Assembly (NCBI GenBank): GCA_017629215.1
Contig: JAGBXP010000035.1
Span: 16,845-80,844 of the forward strand
DNA from: a bacterium
GTDB taxonomy: Bacteria > Cyanobacteriota > Vampirovibrionia > Gastranaerophilales > Gastranaerophilaceae
DNA length: 64,000 nucleotides
Direction: 5' to 3'
In this document: positions 1 through 8,359 of the stretch, piece by piece
Position numbering within the stretch: position 1 is the stretch's first letter
Layout of the letters: each line of letters starts with the position of its first letter
Translations under genes and position numbers: made by a program
Notes under the pieces: model-generated
The model's database searches: none
Told to the model about the DNA's origin: nothing
Seen by the model: the letters and a program-made list of their open reading frames with translations, nothing else

Positions 1-61
1 ACCATTGTTACAAATAAGTTTTTAAGATTAGCAAATTTGGAGAATAAAGCGAGGGCTAAAA

Positions 62-739
62 ATGAAAGAGTTATTTAATAGATTTGCTAGTAATATATCA
101 GAAAGTATTTATAAATATTTTTCTCAAAATTCTGGGAAAATGCTTTTGTCAGCAAACATTATTGGGATTTTGCTATCAAGTTTTGCCCAAGCAGGTGCTG
201 TTATGGTGAATAAGGATTACACAAAATCTCAAAAAAAATTTTTAGCATCCCACGAATTAATTGACGGATTGCTTATGGTGGCATCAATATTTTTAGTAAC
301 AAGACCTATTCAGTGTTTATCTAAGAAACTTGTTAAATCTGGTAAATTGATAACAAAAGATATGGCAAAATATTTAGAAGAAAACTGTTTGAAAGATAAA
401 CGTGGAGATGCTGATTTTGATATAACAAAAGAAGTTAAAGAAATAATACAAAAAATTGAAAACTCTGATAAATTTATTAAGGCGTCTGAGATGGAAAAAG
501 AACAGTTGCTCACAAAACACAAGAAAATGCTTAATGATTATAGTATATTTGAAGATTCTACATCAGCTATTGCAACTACCATTGGTACAATTACGTCATT
601 CTCATTTGTTTCTCCATATATTAGAAACCAAGCTTTATCAAACATATCAAAATATACCAACAACCAATCATTAGATAACAAAAACTTATATAATAAACCT
701 TACAATAATCATTTTCAGAAATCATTAATAAGAATATAA
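62..739 (+). CDS. Lineage-specific membrane protein of unknown function
   Basis: I do not recognise a named family. The 225-aa protein has two hydrophobic stretches in its first half (about residues 26-46 and 65-85) separated by a short charged linker, a Lys/Glu-rich helical middle, and a third hydrophobic stretch near residues 165-190. The order 'hydrophobic segment, charged loop with KK, second hydrophobic segment, KKLVKSG' resembles the C-terminal part of the 722-aa protein at 50.5-52.7 kb (SGVYVSRTLKNKE ... AVKKVG), and SPYIRNQALSNI resembles TPVIVTPIANRI there. I infer distant paralogy by eye only. No clear Shine-Dalgarno is seen; the upstream GCGAGGGC is a weak candidate. A hairpin follows the stop. 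It is probably an inner-membrane or envelope protein. Confidence 0.6.
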   Translation: MKELFNRFASNISESIYKYFSQNSGKMLLSANIIGILLSSFAQAGAVMVNKDYTKSQKKFLASHELIDGLLMVASIFLVTRPIQCLSKKLVKSGKLITKDMAKYLEENCLKDKRGDADFDITKEVKEIIQKIENSDKFIKASEMEKEQLLTKHKKMLNDYSIFEDSTSAIATTIGTITSFSFVSPYIRNQALSNISKYTNNQSLDNKNLYNKPYNNHFQKSLIRI

Positions 740-741
740 AT

Positions 742-780
742 ACTAGCTCTTAGGAGCTAGTTCTGTAGGATTAGTTTTTT
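742..780 (+). terminator. Hairpin terminator after the first gene
   Basis: The arms ACTAGCTC (742-749) and GAGCTAGT (754-761) form an 8-bp stem with loop TTAG. A T-rich tract follows after about 13 nt, so this is a weak intrinsic terminator. Confidence 0.5.
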
Positions 781-870
781 ATTAACTTTATAGAGGGTTA
801 ATTTTTGTTAAATTTAGTGGTTAATAAAGAAAATAAATCCTTTTAATACATTATATTTTTTTTAAAAATA

Positions 871-899
871 TTGCCTAAAATAGATTTTTTTGCTATATT
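871..899 (+). promoter_or_regulatory. Sigma-70-type promoter for the GT35 gene
   Basis: TTGCCT (871-876) and TATATT (894-899) are separated by exactly 17 bp, 55 bp before the start codon. A short palindrome, GGAC-N7-GTCC (905-919), lies at the expected transcript start and could be a small operator or leader hairpin. Confidence 0.55.
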
Positions 900-953
900 T
901 ATAGTGGACGTATATAGTCCTTTAGTAGTACAAAGAAAAGAGAGTTTAAAATT

Positions 954-2645
954 ATGACATTACCAAACGTAGCGTATTTTTCGATGGAAATTGCAATGGA
1001 TCAATCTTTAAGCACTTATTCTGGAGGTTTAGGTTTCCTTGCAGGTTCTCACATGTTATCAGCAGGTTATTTACAAATGCCAATGGTTGGTGTAACTATG
1101 CTATGGTCTTATGGCTATTACGACCAAAGAATTGATCATTCTGGCAATGTTGAAGTAGCATATATAAGAAAATATTATGACTATTTAGAAGATACTGGTA
1201 TTACAGTAGAGGTTGATACATTCGGTGAAAAAGTTAAGGTTAAGGCTTTCAAAGTAAACCCTGAATTATTTGGAACTTGCCCTGTATACCTATTAACAAC
1301 AGATATAGAAGGAAATAGTGATTGGGCTAAAAGCATTTCACATAGATTATATGATGGAAATGAAAGAATAAGAATTGCACAAGAAACAGTTTTAGGTATT
1401 GCTAGTATAAGAGTGCTTCAAGCAGTTGGATATAATTTTGATGTTGTACACATGAACGAAGGACACGCATTGCCTGCAGCATTTGAATTATTAAGACAAA
1501 ACAATGGTAATTTACAAGAAGTAAGAAAGAAAACTGTATTTACAACTCACACTCCAGTTGCAGCAGGTAACGAAGTTCACTGGGTTGATACATTACTTGA
1601 AGGTGGATTCTTTGCTGGAGCTAGTCGTGAAACAGCTATTCAATTGGGCGGTGAAAACTTCTCTCTAACAGTAGCAGCTTTAAAAATGTCAAGAATAGCA
1701 AATGCAGTATCTCAATTACATGGTTTGGTTGCTAATAAAATGTGGGAGTGGGTTGAAGATAGATGTCCAATTAGAGCAATTACAAATGCTGTAAACCTTC
1801 ATTATTGGCAAGATAAGAGAATTAGTGGTGATATGCCTAGCGAAGGTTTATTATCAGTAAAACGTGAAATGAAAGAAGAATTGTTCAAGTATATAGCTAA
1901 TGTTGCAGGTAAAAGATTTAACCCTGATGTTTTAACAATCACTTGGGCTAGAAGATTTGCTGATTACAAACGTGCTTGGCTTATCTTAATGGATAAAGAT
2001 AGAATTCAAAAATTATTAGACGAAAACAAAGTTCAAATTATTTTTGCTGGTAAATTCCATCCGGATGATGTAATGGGCAAAGAAATGTTTAACAAATTGT
2101 TAAACAGATCTCATTCATTGAAAAACGTAGTAGTTCTTCCTGGATACGAATTGCAGTTGTCTGGAATGCTAAAACGTGGTTCAGATATTTGGTTAAACAC
2201 ACCATTAAGACCATTTGAAGCTTCAGGTACTTCTGGTATGTCTGCTAACATGAACGGAGCTTTACACTTGTCAATATTTGATGGTTGGACAGTTGAAGGT
2301 ACATTTAACGGTATAAACGGCTATACTGTTGAGTATGACGGGCTTGATGATGATATTCCTTGGGAAGAAAGACATTGGAAAGATCACGAATGTGTAATGG
2401 ACATAATTGAAAATCAAATCATCCCTACTTATTATAATAATAAAGAAGAATGGGCAAGATTGATGAGACAAGCAATAAGAACTTCTGAAGCATATTTCAA
2501 TTCAGATAGAATGGTAATAGAGTATTATAACAGATTATATGCTCCAATTGCTCATGATGATTGTTCTGCTGGTGAAAAGAAAAAAGAAATGAATATTTCT
2601 GAAACACCAACTTTTGATGCTTGGACTTATTCAAATATTAAATAA
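954..2645 (+). CDS. GT35 alpha-glucan phosphorylase-like protein lacking the PLP lysine
   Basis: This matches the short (TIGR02094-like) branch of the glycogen/alpha-glucan phosphorylases: the N-terminus has FSMEIA...YSGGLGFLAG, the middle has HMNEGHA and FTTHTPVAAGNEV, and the C-terminal half has TWARRFADYKRA, FAGKFHPDD and PFEASGTSGM...NGALHLSIFDGW. In characterised phosphorylases the residue after SGTxxM is the lysine that holds pyridoxal phosphate. Here it is Ser430, read directly from TCT in the DNA. At 563 aa it also lacks the N-terminal DUF3417-type extension of longer relatives. It would act in the cytoplasm on stored or imported glucans, but the missing lysine leaves catalysis open. 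No glycogen genes are adjacent. The start follows GAGAG; a strong terminator follows the stop. Confidence 0.8.
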   Translation: MTLPNVAYFSMEIAMDQSLSTYSGGLGFLAGSHMLSAGYLQMPMVGVTMLWSYGYYDQRIDHSGNVEVAYIRKYYDYLEDTGITVEVDTFGEKVKVKAFKVNPELFGTCPVYLLTTDIEGNSDWAKSISHRLYDGNERIRIAQETVLGIASIRVLQAVGYNFDVVHMNEGHALPAAFELLRQNNGNLQEVRKKTVFTTHTPVAAGNEVHWVDTLLEGGFFAGASRETAIQLGGENFSLTVAALKMSRIANAVSQLHGLVANKMWEWVEDRCPIRAITNAVNLHYWQDKRISGDMPSEGLLSVKREMKEELFKYIANVAGKRFNPDVLTITWARRFADYKRAWLILMDKDRIQKLLDENKVQIIFAGKFHPDDVMGKEMFNKLLNRSHSLKNVVVLPGYELQLSGMLKRGSDIWLNTPLRPFEASGTSGMSANMNGALHLSIFDGWTVEGTFNGINGYTVEYDGLDDDIPWEERHWKDHECVMDIIENQIIPTYYNNKEEWARLMRQAIRTSEAYFNSDRMVIEYYNRLYAPIAHDDCSAGEKKKEMNISETPTFDAWTYSNIK

Positions 2646-2658
2646 CATACACAATATT

Positions 2659-2696
2659 AAAAAATAGCGAATGCTAATAAGCGTTCGCTATTTTTT
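2659..2696 (+). terminator. Intrinsic terminator
   Basis: Sixteen-base arms (2659-2674 and 2681-2696) pair with one G-U, with core ATAGCGAA/TTCGCTAT and loop TAATAA. The arms end in A6 and T6, so it can work in both directions; it closes the GT35 transcript. Confidence 0.9.
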
Positions 2697-2843
2697 ATAT
2701 TATTAAGTTTAAGATTTGTAACACTCAATTTTTCCAATTATTACTTGTTTATAGTTGTTTTTTATTTATTTGTTTAGCATTTATGAGCAAAAAAATTTTT
2801 TCAAATGTTTTAAATAATATATAAGTGTGTTGTGGAGGTGCAA

Positions 2844-3482
2844 ATGGTTTATCAGATAAATGGCTCGAATGGAATTTATGATAATCAAATAAAGGATAGT
2901 TCTGTAAAATATGGTAGAAATGCTGTAAATAACAATATTAAACATATAGAAGCTCCATTAGTTAACGATAATCGTGCAGTACCACCGATTTTCAATTTTT
3001 CTCCTTCATTAGAAAATCATGAACAAAATTTTTCAGATTTAGAACTATATCTTAATAAAAATGACGAATACTTAAATTCATTACCACCTTTAGAATATGA
3101 ATATCGATATCTTCCTAATTTCACACAAAATAATCTTGATAAAAAAGCATTATTAGCAGTTGCTTACGAAGAATTTGGACAAAAAACAGAAATGTCGATT
3201 GAAGAATTTGAGGATAAATGCCTTTTTGACGATACTCAAACAGCTGAACCATTGGATATTAATAATGATAAAAAAATAGACATTGGTGAATATAGTGCAA
3301 ATATACTCGCTACTGATATTCTAAGCAAAGGTACAACAAATCCGATGGAAGCAGATGGTGTTATTAATAACAAAGGCATGAATGCAATTGTTGATTATTC
3401 TAAAAAAATTAATGCAGATGCAGCGTCAAAACTTTATAAAAATATTTATACCACTTACAATCTAAACTCAGAAGAGATTTAA
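2844..3482 (+). CDS. EF-hand-containing protein of unknown function
   Basis: The protein is 212 aa from the ATG at 2844. An earlier in-frame GTG at 2832 lies on the Shine-Dalgarno itself (GGAGG at 2834-2838), so the ATG is preferred. One canonical EF-hand loop is visible, DINNDKKIDIGE, with Asp/Asn at positions 1, 3 and 5 and Glu at 12, flanked by helices. A second, weaker acidic loop (EADGVINNKGM) follows. The N-terminal third is Asn-rich and low in hydrophobicity, and I see no signal peptide or membrane helix. Calcium-dependent binding is plausible from the loop. I know of similar EF-hand proteins in Gastranaerophilales but no established role. Confidence 0.65.
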   Translation: MVYQINGSNGIYDNQIKDSSVKYGRNAVNNNIKHIEAPLVNDNRAVPPIFNFSPSLENHEQNFSDLELYLNKNDEYLNSLPPLEYEYRYLPNFTQNNLDKKALLAVAYEEFGQKTEMSIEEFEDKCLFDDTQTAEPLDINNDKKIDIGEYSANILATDILSKGTTNPMEADGVINNKGMNAIVDYSKKINADAASKLYKNIYTTYNLNSEEI

Positions 3483-3554
3483 CCTAGTGTACATTTGAAA
3501 TTATTCTTCATCACATGCTATAATTTTAGAAAGTAAACTTATAGGAGAAGAATT

Positions 3555-3857
3555 ATGAGCGATATTTTAATAAAAGAAATTAATGGCGTTGATGTTGTTC
3601 AATATCAACCTAAAGGTGTTTGCGCAAAAATGATGCAATTTAGGATAAAAGACAACATTATACAAGATGTTGAATTTGTAGGTGGTTGTAATGGAAATTT
3701 AAGTGGTATTGGAATATTAATAAAGGGAATGCACATAAACGATATTATTCCAAAGCTAAGTGGGCTTCCTTGTGGTAGCAGACCAACAAGCTGTCCTGAT
3801 CAATTAACAAAAGGACTCTCTGCATATTTAGAACTTAAACAAAGTGTTAAGGCCTAA
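3555..3857 (+). CDS. TSCPD domain protein (TIGR03905 type)
   Basis: This 100-aa protein carries the motif that gives the domain its name, RPTSCPDQL, near its C-terminus, preceded by GGCNGNLSGIG and the conserved LSGLPCGSR. The TSCPD domain also occurs at the C-terminus of some class II ribonucleotide reductases. The free-standing form is widespread in anaerobes and has no firmly established function; the conserved Cys residues (GGC, LPCG, TSCPD) suggest metal or nucleotide binding. The start follows AGGAG. It is followed convergently, 17 bp later, by the TPR gene. Confidence 0.85.
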   Translation: MSDILIKEINGVDVVQYQPKGVCAKMMQFRIKDNIIQDVEFVGGCNGNLSGIGILIKGMHINDIIPKLSGLPCGSRPTSCPDQLTKGLSAYLELKQSVKA

Positions 3858-3874
3858 ACTCTTTACATATCTTA

Positions 3875-5626
3875 TTAAGAAAGCTCTCTGATTTTTTCAT
3901 GAGCCATTTCGTTATCTGGGAAAATTGATACCACTTTTTCAAAATACTTCAATGCTAAATCAATATTTTTTAGCATTTCATAACATTTAGCGATTTCCAT
4001 TAACACTGAAATATTTTGAGGGTGTTTTGTTTCAAGATTTTGAAATATATTTAAAGCTTTTTCATATTCACCTAGCTCAAAATATGTTAAAGCTAATGTA
4101 TTTTGAGTTTCGACATCTGGATTTTGTTCGACAGCTCTTATTAAATACCTTTTTGCTTCTTCAAACTCATTACGTGCAAATAAAATTCTACCCATGCAAA
4201 ATTGAACATATTCGTGATTAGGTTCTATAGATATTGCTTTTGAAATATATTTATAAGCTTCGTCAAGCTGGTTTAAAACAAGTTTATTTAGAGCCATAAA
4301 TGTTAATGCGATAGCGCTATTTGGATTTACCTCTAAAGCCTCATTATAATATCTATCAGCCTCTAAGTTTTTGGAAGTAGAATATAGGAAATTCCCATAT
4401 TCAAAAAGAATTTCAAAATCATTTGGTTCAAGTTTCAAGGCTGTCTTAAACTCATCTTCGGCGTAATCAAATAATCGCTTATTAAGATAAATGATTCCCA
4501 AATCTTTATGAGCTTTAGCCATTTCGGGATTCATGCGAATAACTTTTTTAAGCATTTTTTCTGCAGTATCAGAATCGCATAAACTTGATGATAAAATTGC
4601 ATACTGATGCATTATATCAGCATTAATATGACCTTTTAAAAGGATATTATCATAAATTTCTTTTGCTTTCGTCAGCTGATTAGACTTAATATATAAACTT
4701 GCTAATTTTTGAGCAGGAAGTAAGAATTTTGGATTTATATATATTAATTCTTCTAATAATTTAATTGCAGTCTGAATATTACCTAATGCTTCATAGCAAA
4801 TCGCAATATTGTACTTATAATTTTCTTTATTAGGACATAATAACGCTAATTGTGTATAATGTTTTAATGCGTCATTAAACAAACCTAACTTAACTTCGGA
4901 AATAGCTAGTGCTAGTAAAAAGGATTCGTCCTCTGTAATATCAATAGCTTTTTTAAAATATTCTATAGCTTTTTGATGATTTTGTAATATTTGATATGCA
5001 GAACCTATATTATAATAAGTCATTGGAGCGTTTGGATTTATCTCTATTGCTTTTTCGTAAGTTTGTATTGCGAGCAGGTTATTCCCAGTTGCCATGTAGC
5101 AAGTACCAAGGCTATTTAACGTGCCTAAATTTTCAGGCTTTTTGCTTAAAGCTATCTCGAGTGGCGCTATAGCCTTTTGAAACTCTTTAAGTTTCATATA
5201 GCAAGTTCCTATTATAAAATCAAAAATAAAATCAGCATCAAATGTTTTTGCTCTTTCAGAAAATTCAATAGCTAAATCTATTTCATCCAATTTCATTAAA
5301 ATAATACATAAACTTGTATAAGCGTCTTTATATTCACTGCGTAATTCTATAACACGCAAATAAGCATTTTTTGCAGATATAAAATCGCCTAAATTTTCAT
5401 AAGATTTTGCCAAATAGAACCAAGACGTAGCGTCTTCTAATTCAAATTTTACAATCGTTTCAAAAGCTTTTTTTGCTTCCATCCACATATCAAGATTTAC
5501 ATAAGTCAAACCTGCAAGTTTAAGTAATTCTACATTATCAGGAGTTTCTTCCAAAGCCTTATCTATAAGAACTTTTGCGTTGTCAAATTGTTTACTACCA
5601 ACTAACTCATTAATTTCATTTATCAT
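3875..5626 (-). CDS. TPR repeat protein
   Basis: A 583-aa protein made almost entirely of 34-residue tetratricopeptide repeats; I count about 16 units, with typical signatures such as AxAxxxxGxxxxxxxxxxxAixxxxxAixxxPxx. There is no signal peptide or membrane helix, so it is likely a cytoplasmic scaffold. The in-frame TTG at 5638 is inside the sigma-factor gene; the ATG at 5626 has GGAG 7 nt upstream and lies one base after the sigma-factor stop (TAAAATG), which indicates translational coupling. It is the last gene of nadA-rlmB-sigma-TPR. The partner protein cannot be predicted from sequence. Confidence 0.85.
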   Translation of the reverse strand: MINEINELVGSKQFDNAKVLIDKALEETPDNVELLKLAGLTYVNLDMWMEAKKAFETIVKFELEDATSWFYLAKSYENLGDFISAKNAYLRVIELRSEYKDAYTSLCIILMKLDEIDLAIEFSERAKTFDADFIFDFIIGTCYMKLKEFQKAIAPLEIALSKKPENLGTLNSLGTCYMATGNNLLAIQTYEKAIEINPNAPMTYYNIGSAYQILQNHQKAIEYFKKAIDITEDESFLLALAISEVKLGLFNDALKHYTQLALLCPNKENYKYNIAICYEALGNIQTAIKLLEELIYINPKFLLPAQKLASLYIKSNQLTKAKEIYDNILLKGHINADIMHQYAILSSSLCDSDTAEKMLKKVIRMNPEMAKAHKDLGIIYLNKRLFDYAEDEFKTALKLEPNDFEILFEYGNFLYSTSKNLEADRYYNEALEVNPNSAIALTFMALNKLVLNQLDEAYKYISKAISIEPNHEYVQFCMGRILFARNEFEEAKRYLIRAVEQNPDVETQNTLALTYFELGEYEKALNIFQNLETKHPQNISVLMEIAKCYEMLKNIDLALKYFEKVVSIFPDNEMAHEKIRELS

Positions 5627-5627
5627 T

Positions 5628-6632
5628 TTATGCTCCAAAATAATTTTTTAGCCCAGATGTCATATTTTTATTTTTACAAAGCTTTTTTAATTTAGAAATC
5701 GCTCTATTCTCTATTTGTCGAATTCTTTCTCTTGAAACACCGTATATTGTTCCTATTTCATCTAATGTTTTCTTTTGTCCATCATTATTTAATCCGAACC
5801 TAAGGATTAAAACATCACGTTCTTTTTGACTCAATTGTTCAAGCATGCTCGTAATATCATCAAGCAAACTTTCTTGTGATACTAAAGACTCTGGTGCTAA
5901 AGTTGACTCATCTACAATATAATCAATAATTTTATTTGCGTCATCTTTTTGACCAGTCGGAGTATCAATACTAATTGTAGATTGTGTAGATTTTATGATA
6001 GAAGTCAGCTTAGAAACTGAAATTCCCATTTTATCTGCAATTTCTTGTTTAACAGGTATTCTACCTAATTCTGTAGTCAAATCCATTGTCGCTTTTTTGA
6101 TTTTATTAATAGACTCAATTAAGTGAATAGGTAATCTAATTATTCGAGCTTTATCAGCAATAGCTCTTGTGATAGACTGTTGTATCCACCATGTTGCATA
6201 GGTTGAAAACTTGTATCCTTTTGTATAATCAAATTTTTCAGTTGCTTTAATTAAACCCATATTACCTTCTTGAATTAAATCAAGAAAAGATAAGCCACGA
6301 CCAATATATTTTTTTGCAATACTTACAACAAGCCTTAAATTTGCATTTATCAATACTTTTCTTGCAAACTGGCTTTGAGTCTCGTAAATTTTTTTCGCAA
6401 CTTCTAATTCTTCTTCACTAGAAAGAAGAGGTATTTTACCAATTTGCTGTAAATAAATTCTTACTGAGTCATCCGAATTAATGGAATTTAAACTCTCTTG
6501 GGTTTTTGGCTCTTCTATTGAAATGTTATCTTCGTCATCTAAATCGTCAACAGGCTCAATGTTATTAAAATCAACACCCTCATCTGAAATATCATCGACC
6601 ATTATATTTAATTTTTCTTTTTGTTTAACCAT
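5628..6632 (-). CDS. rpoD: RNA polymerase sigma-70 factor (primary-type)
   Basis: The 334-aa protein has the sigma-70 regions in order. Region 1.2 is [16 protein letters not shown]. Region 2 includes [28 protein letters not shown] and the -10-recognition helix [13 protein letters not shown]. Region 3 is [10 protein letters not shown]...INKI. Region 4 includes [11 protein letters not shown] and the helix-turn-helix [20 protein letters not shown]. An acidic N-terminal stretch of about 60 residues replaces region 1.1. This fits a housekeeping (group 1) sigma, though a group 2 paralogue cannot be excluded from one window. GAGG precedes the ATG. It sits 2 bp after rlmB in a four-gene operon, and its end carries the Shine-Dalgarno of the TPR gene. 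Confidence 0.92.
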   Translation of the reverse strand: MVKQKEKLNIMVDDISDEGVDFNNIEPVDDLDDEDNISIEEPKTQESLNSINSDDSVRIYLQQIGKIPLLSSEEELEVAKKIYETQSQFARKVLINANLRLVVSIAKKYIGRGLSFLDLIQEGNMGLIKATEKFDYTKGYKFSTYATWWIQQSITRAIADKARIIRLPIHLIESINKIKKATMDLTTELGRIPVKQEIADKMGISVSKLTSIIKSTQSTISIDTPTGQKDDANKIIDYIVDESTLAPESLVSQESLLDDITSMLEQLSQKERDVLILRFGLNNDGQKKTLDEIGTIYGVSRERIRQIENRAISKLKKLCKNKNMTSGLKNYFGA

Positions 6633-6634
6633 AA

Positions 6635-7387
6635 TTAGCCTCGCTTTTTAGAAACATTTTGCCTTACACTCTCAAATAATATTATAGCAGTTGCATTGGA
6701 AACATTTAAAGAATTAAAATTTGTTAACATAGGAATTTTTACTTTAAAATCTGCTAATTTAATTAATGATTTTGAAATACCAGCATGTTCAGCACCCATT
6801 ACAAGCGCAAAATTCATATCTGTATAATCAATATCATAATAATTATCCTCACAATGATTATCAGCTGCAATTACCCAATAGTTTTTTTCTTTTAATCTTT
6901 GTATTGCATTGACTATGCTATTGACTTTAATTATTGAAATATGATTTACTGCTCCAGCACTTGTTTTTTCAACGGTTGAATTAACCAAAACTCCTCGTCT
7001 TGAAGGAAGAATAATTCCTTTTACTCCTGCGCATACACAAGAACGAATAATTGCACCTAAATTATGAGAATCTTCGACGCCATCTAAAACTACCACTGAT
7101 GTGTTTTCGCCAGAATTATTTTCAATAAATTCATCTAAATCAATATATTGGACTGGGGAAATTTGCGCAACAACACCTTGATGTCTAGCATCTTGAGCTA
7201 TTTGATTAAGTTTTTCTTTTCCAACAAACTGAAAAACAATGCCTTTTGATTTTGCAAGTTCTTTTATTTTTTCTATTTTTTCATCTGATCGTGATGTGTT
7301 AGAAATAAGAATTCTGTTAAATTCTCTATTCCCTGCTTCTAAAGCTTCTATTATTGCATTTTTACCATAAATAAAAGAATTATCCAT
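6635..7387 (-). CDS. rlmB: 23S rRNA 2'-O-ribose methyltransferase (TrmH/SpoU family)
   Basis: A 250-aa SPOUT methyltransferase. The N-terminal substrate-binding domain begins [10 protein letters not shown]. The C-terminal knotted domain carries the three SpoU motifs: [28 protein letters not shown] and [18 protein letters not shown]. RlmB-type enzymes methylate G2251 of 23S rRNA using S-adenosylmethionine. The match is strong, although close relatives methylate other rRNA or tRNA sites. Its ATG overlaps the nadA stop (TAATG), and it is followed 2 bp later by the sigma factor. Confidence 0.88.
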   Translation of the reverse strand: MDNSFIYGKNAIIEALEAGNREFNRILISNTSRSDEKIEKIKELAKSKGIVFQFVGKEKLNQIAQDARHQGVVAQISPVQYIDLDEFIENNSGENTSVVVLDGVEDSHNLGAIIRSCVCAGVKGIILPSRRGVLVNSTVEKTSAGAVNHISIIKVNSIVNAIQRLKEKNYWVIAADNHCEDNYYDIDYTDMNFALVMGAEHAGISKSLIKLADFKVKIPMLTNFNSLNVSNATAIILFESVRQNVSKKRG

Positions 7388-8295
7388 TACTTTGATACCT
7401 TTAACATTCTTTGAATACAGTTTGAACTACGTTTTCTAATATCCTCATCTATGGTTATTTCGTTAACCTCATTTTCAAGAGAATATAAAATTTCTTCTAA
7501 TGTTGTTAATTTCATGCTTTCACAAAGCATATTATTGGATATTAAAATAAATTCTTTATCAGGATAATCTCGTTTAAGCCTGTCTGCAACCCCTTTTTCT
7601 GTAACAATTACAAATTGATTATCTTGACTATTTTTAACATAATCAATAATACCACTTGTACTTCCAATATAATCACCTAAAGAACTTATCGTAGGCTTAC
7701 ATTCAGGGTGAATTAGTATTTTCGCCTGTGGATATTTATTTCTTGCATCTAAAATGTTTTGCTCTGTAACATTGTCATGAACAGGACAACATCCATTATA
7801 AGTAACAACTTCAACATCGTTTAATTGAGATTCTACATATTTACCCAAATTTGCGTCAGGTACAAATAAAACTTTTGATGCTTTTAAACTTTTTACAATT
7901 TCAACTGCGTTAGAACTTGTACAGCAAATATCACATTCAGATTTTACTTCTGCTGTTGAATTAATATAGCATACCACTGGTAAATTTGGATGTTGTTTTT
8001 TAAACTCAATTATTTGATTTAAATTAATCATATCTGCCATCAAACATCCTGCATTCAAATTCGGCAAAAGCACTTTCTTTTCAGGAGATATTATTTTTGC
8101 TGTTTGTGCCATAAAATAAACTCCTGCAAAAACTATTATGTCAGCTTTAGTATCACGAGCCTTTTGGCTTAAATACAAAGAATCCCCGACAAAATCAGCT
8201 ACTTCATCAATTTCAATATTCTGATAGCTATGAGCTAATATTATTGCATTTTTCTCTTGTTTTAATTTATTAATTCTCTCTAAAAGATTTTTCAT
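7387..8295 (-). CDS. nadA: Quinolinate synthase
   Basis: NadA condenses iminoaspartate with dihydroxyacetone phosphate to quinolinate in NAD synthesis, using an oxygen-labile [4Fe-4S] cluster. The 302-aa length is normal. Family motifs are visible: AHSYQNIEIDEVADFVGDS, FAGVYFMAQTAKI, NAGCLMADM, STAEVKSECDICCTSSNAV, PDANLGKY, HPECKPTI, GSTSGII and a C-terminal NNMLCESMKLTTLEEIL. nadB and nadC are not nearby. It is the first gene of a minus-strand operon and diverges from pilMN across 64 bp. An AGGGT Shine-Dalgarno precedes the ATG. Confidence 0.93.
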   Translation of the reverse strand: MKNLLERINKLKQEKNAIILAHSYQNIEIDEVADFVGDSLYLSQKARDTKADIIVFAGVYFMAQTAKIISPEKKVLLPNLNAGCLMADMINLNQIIEFKKQHPNLPVVCYINSTAEVKSECDICCTSSNAVEIVKSLKASKVLFVPDANLGKYVESQLNDVEVVTYNGCCPVHDNVTEQNILDARNKYPQAKILIHPECKPTISSLGDYIGSTSGIIDYVKNSQDNQFVIVTEKGVADRLKRDYPDKEFILISNNMLCESMKLTTLEEILYSLENEVNEITIDEDIRKRSSNCIQRMLKVSK

Positions 8296-8359
8296 TTATT
8301 TACCCTGTATACAAAATTTAAATTTTATTGTACAATAAAAAAAAATAGGAAGAAATAGC

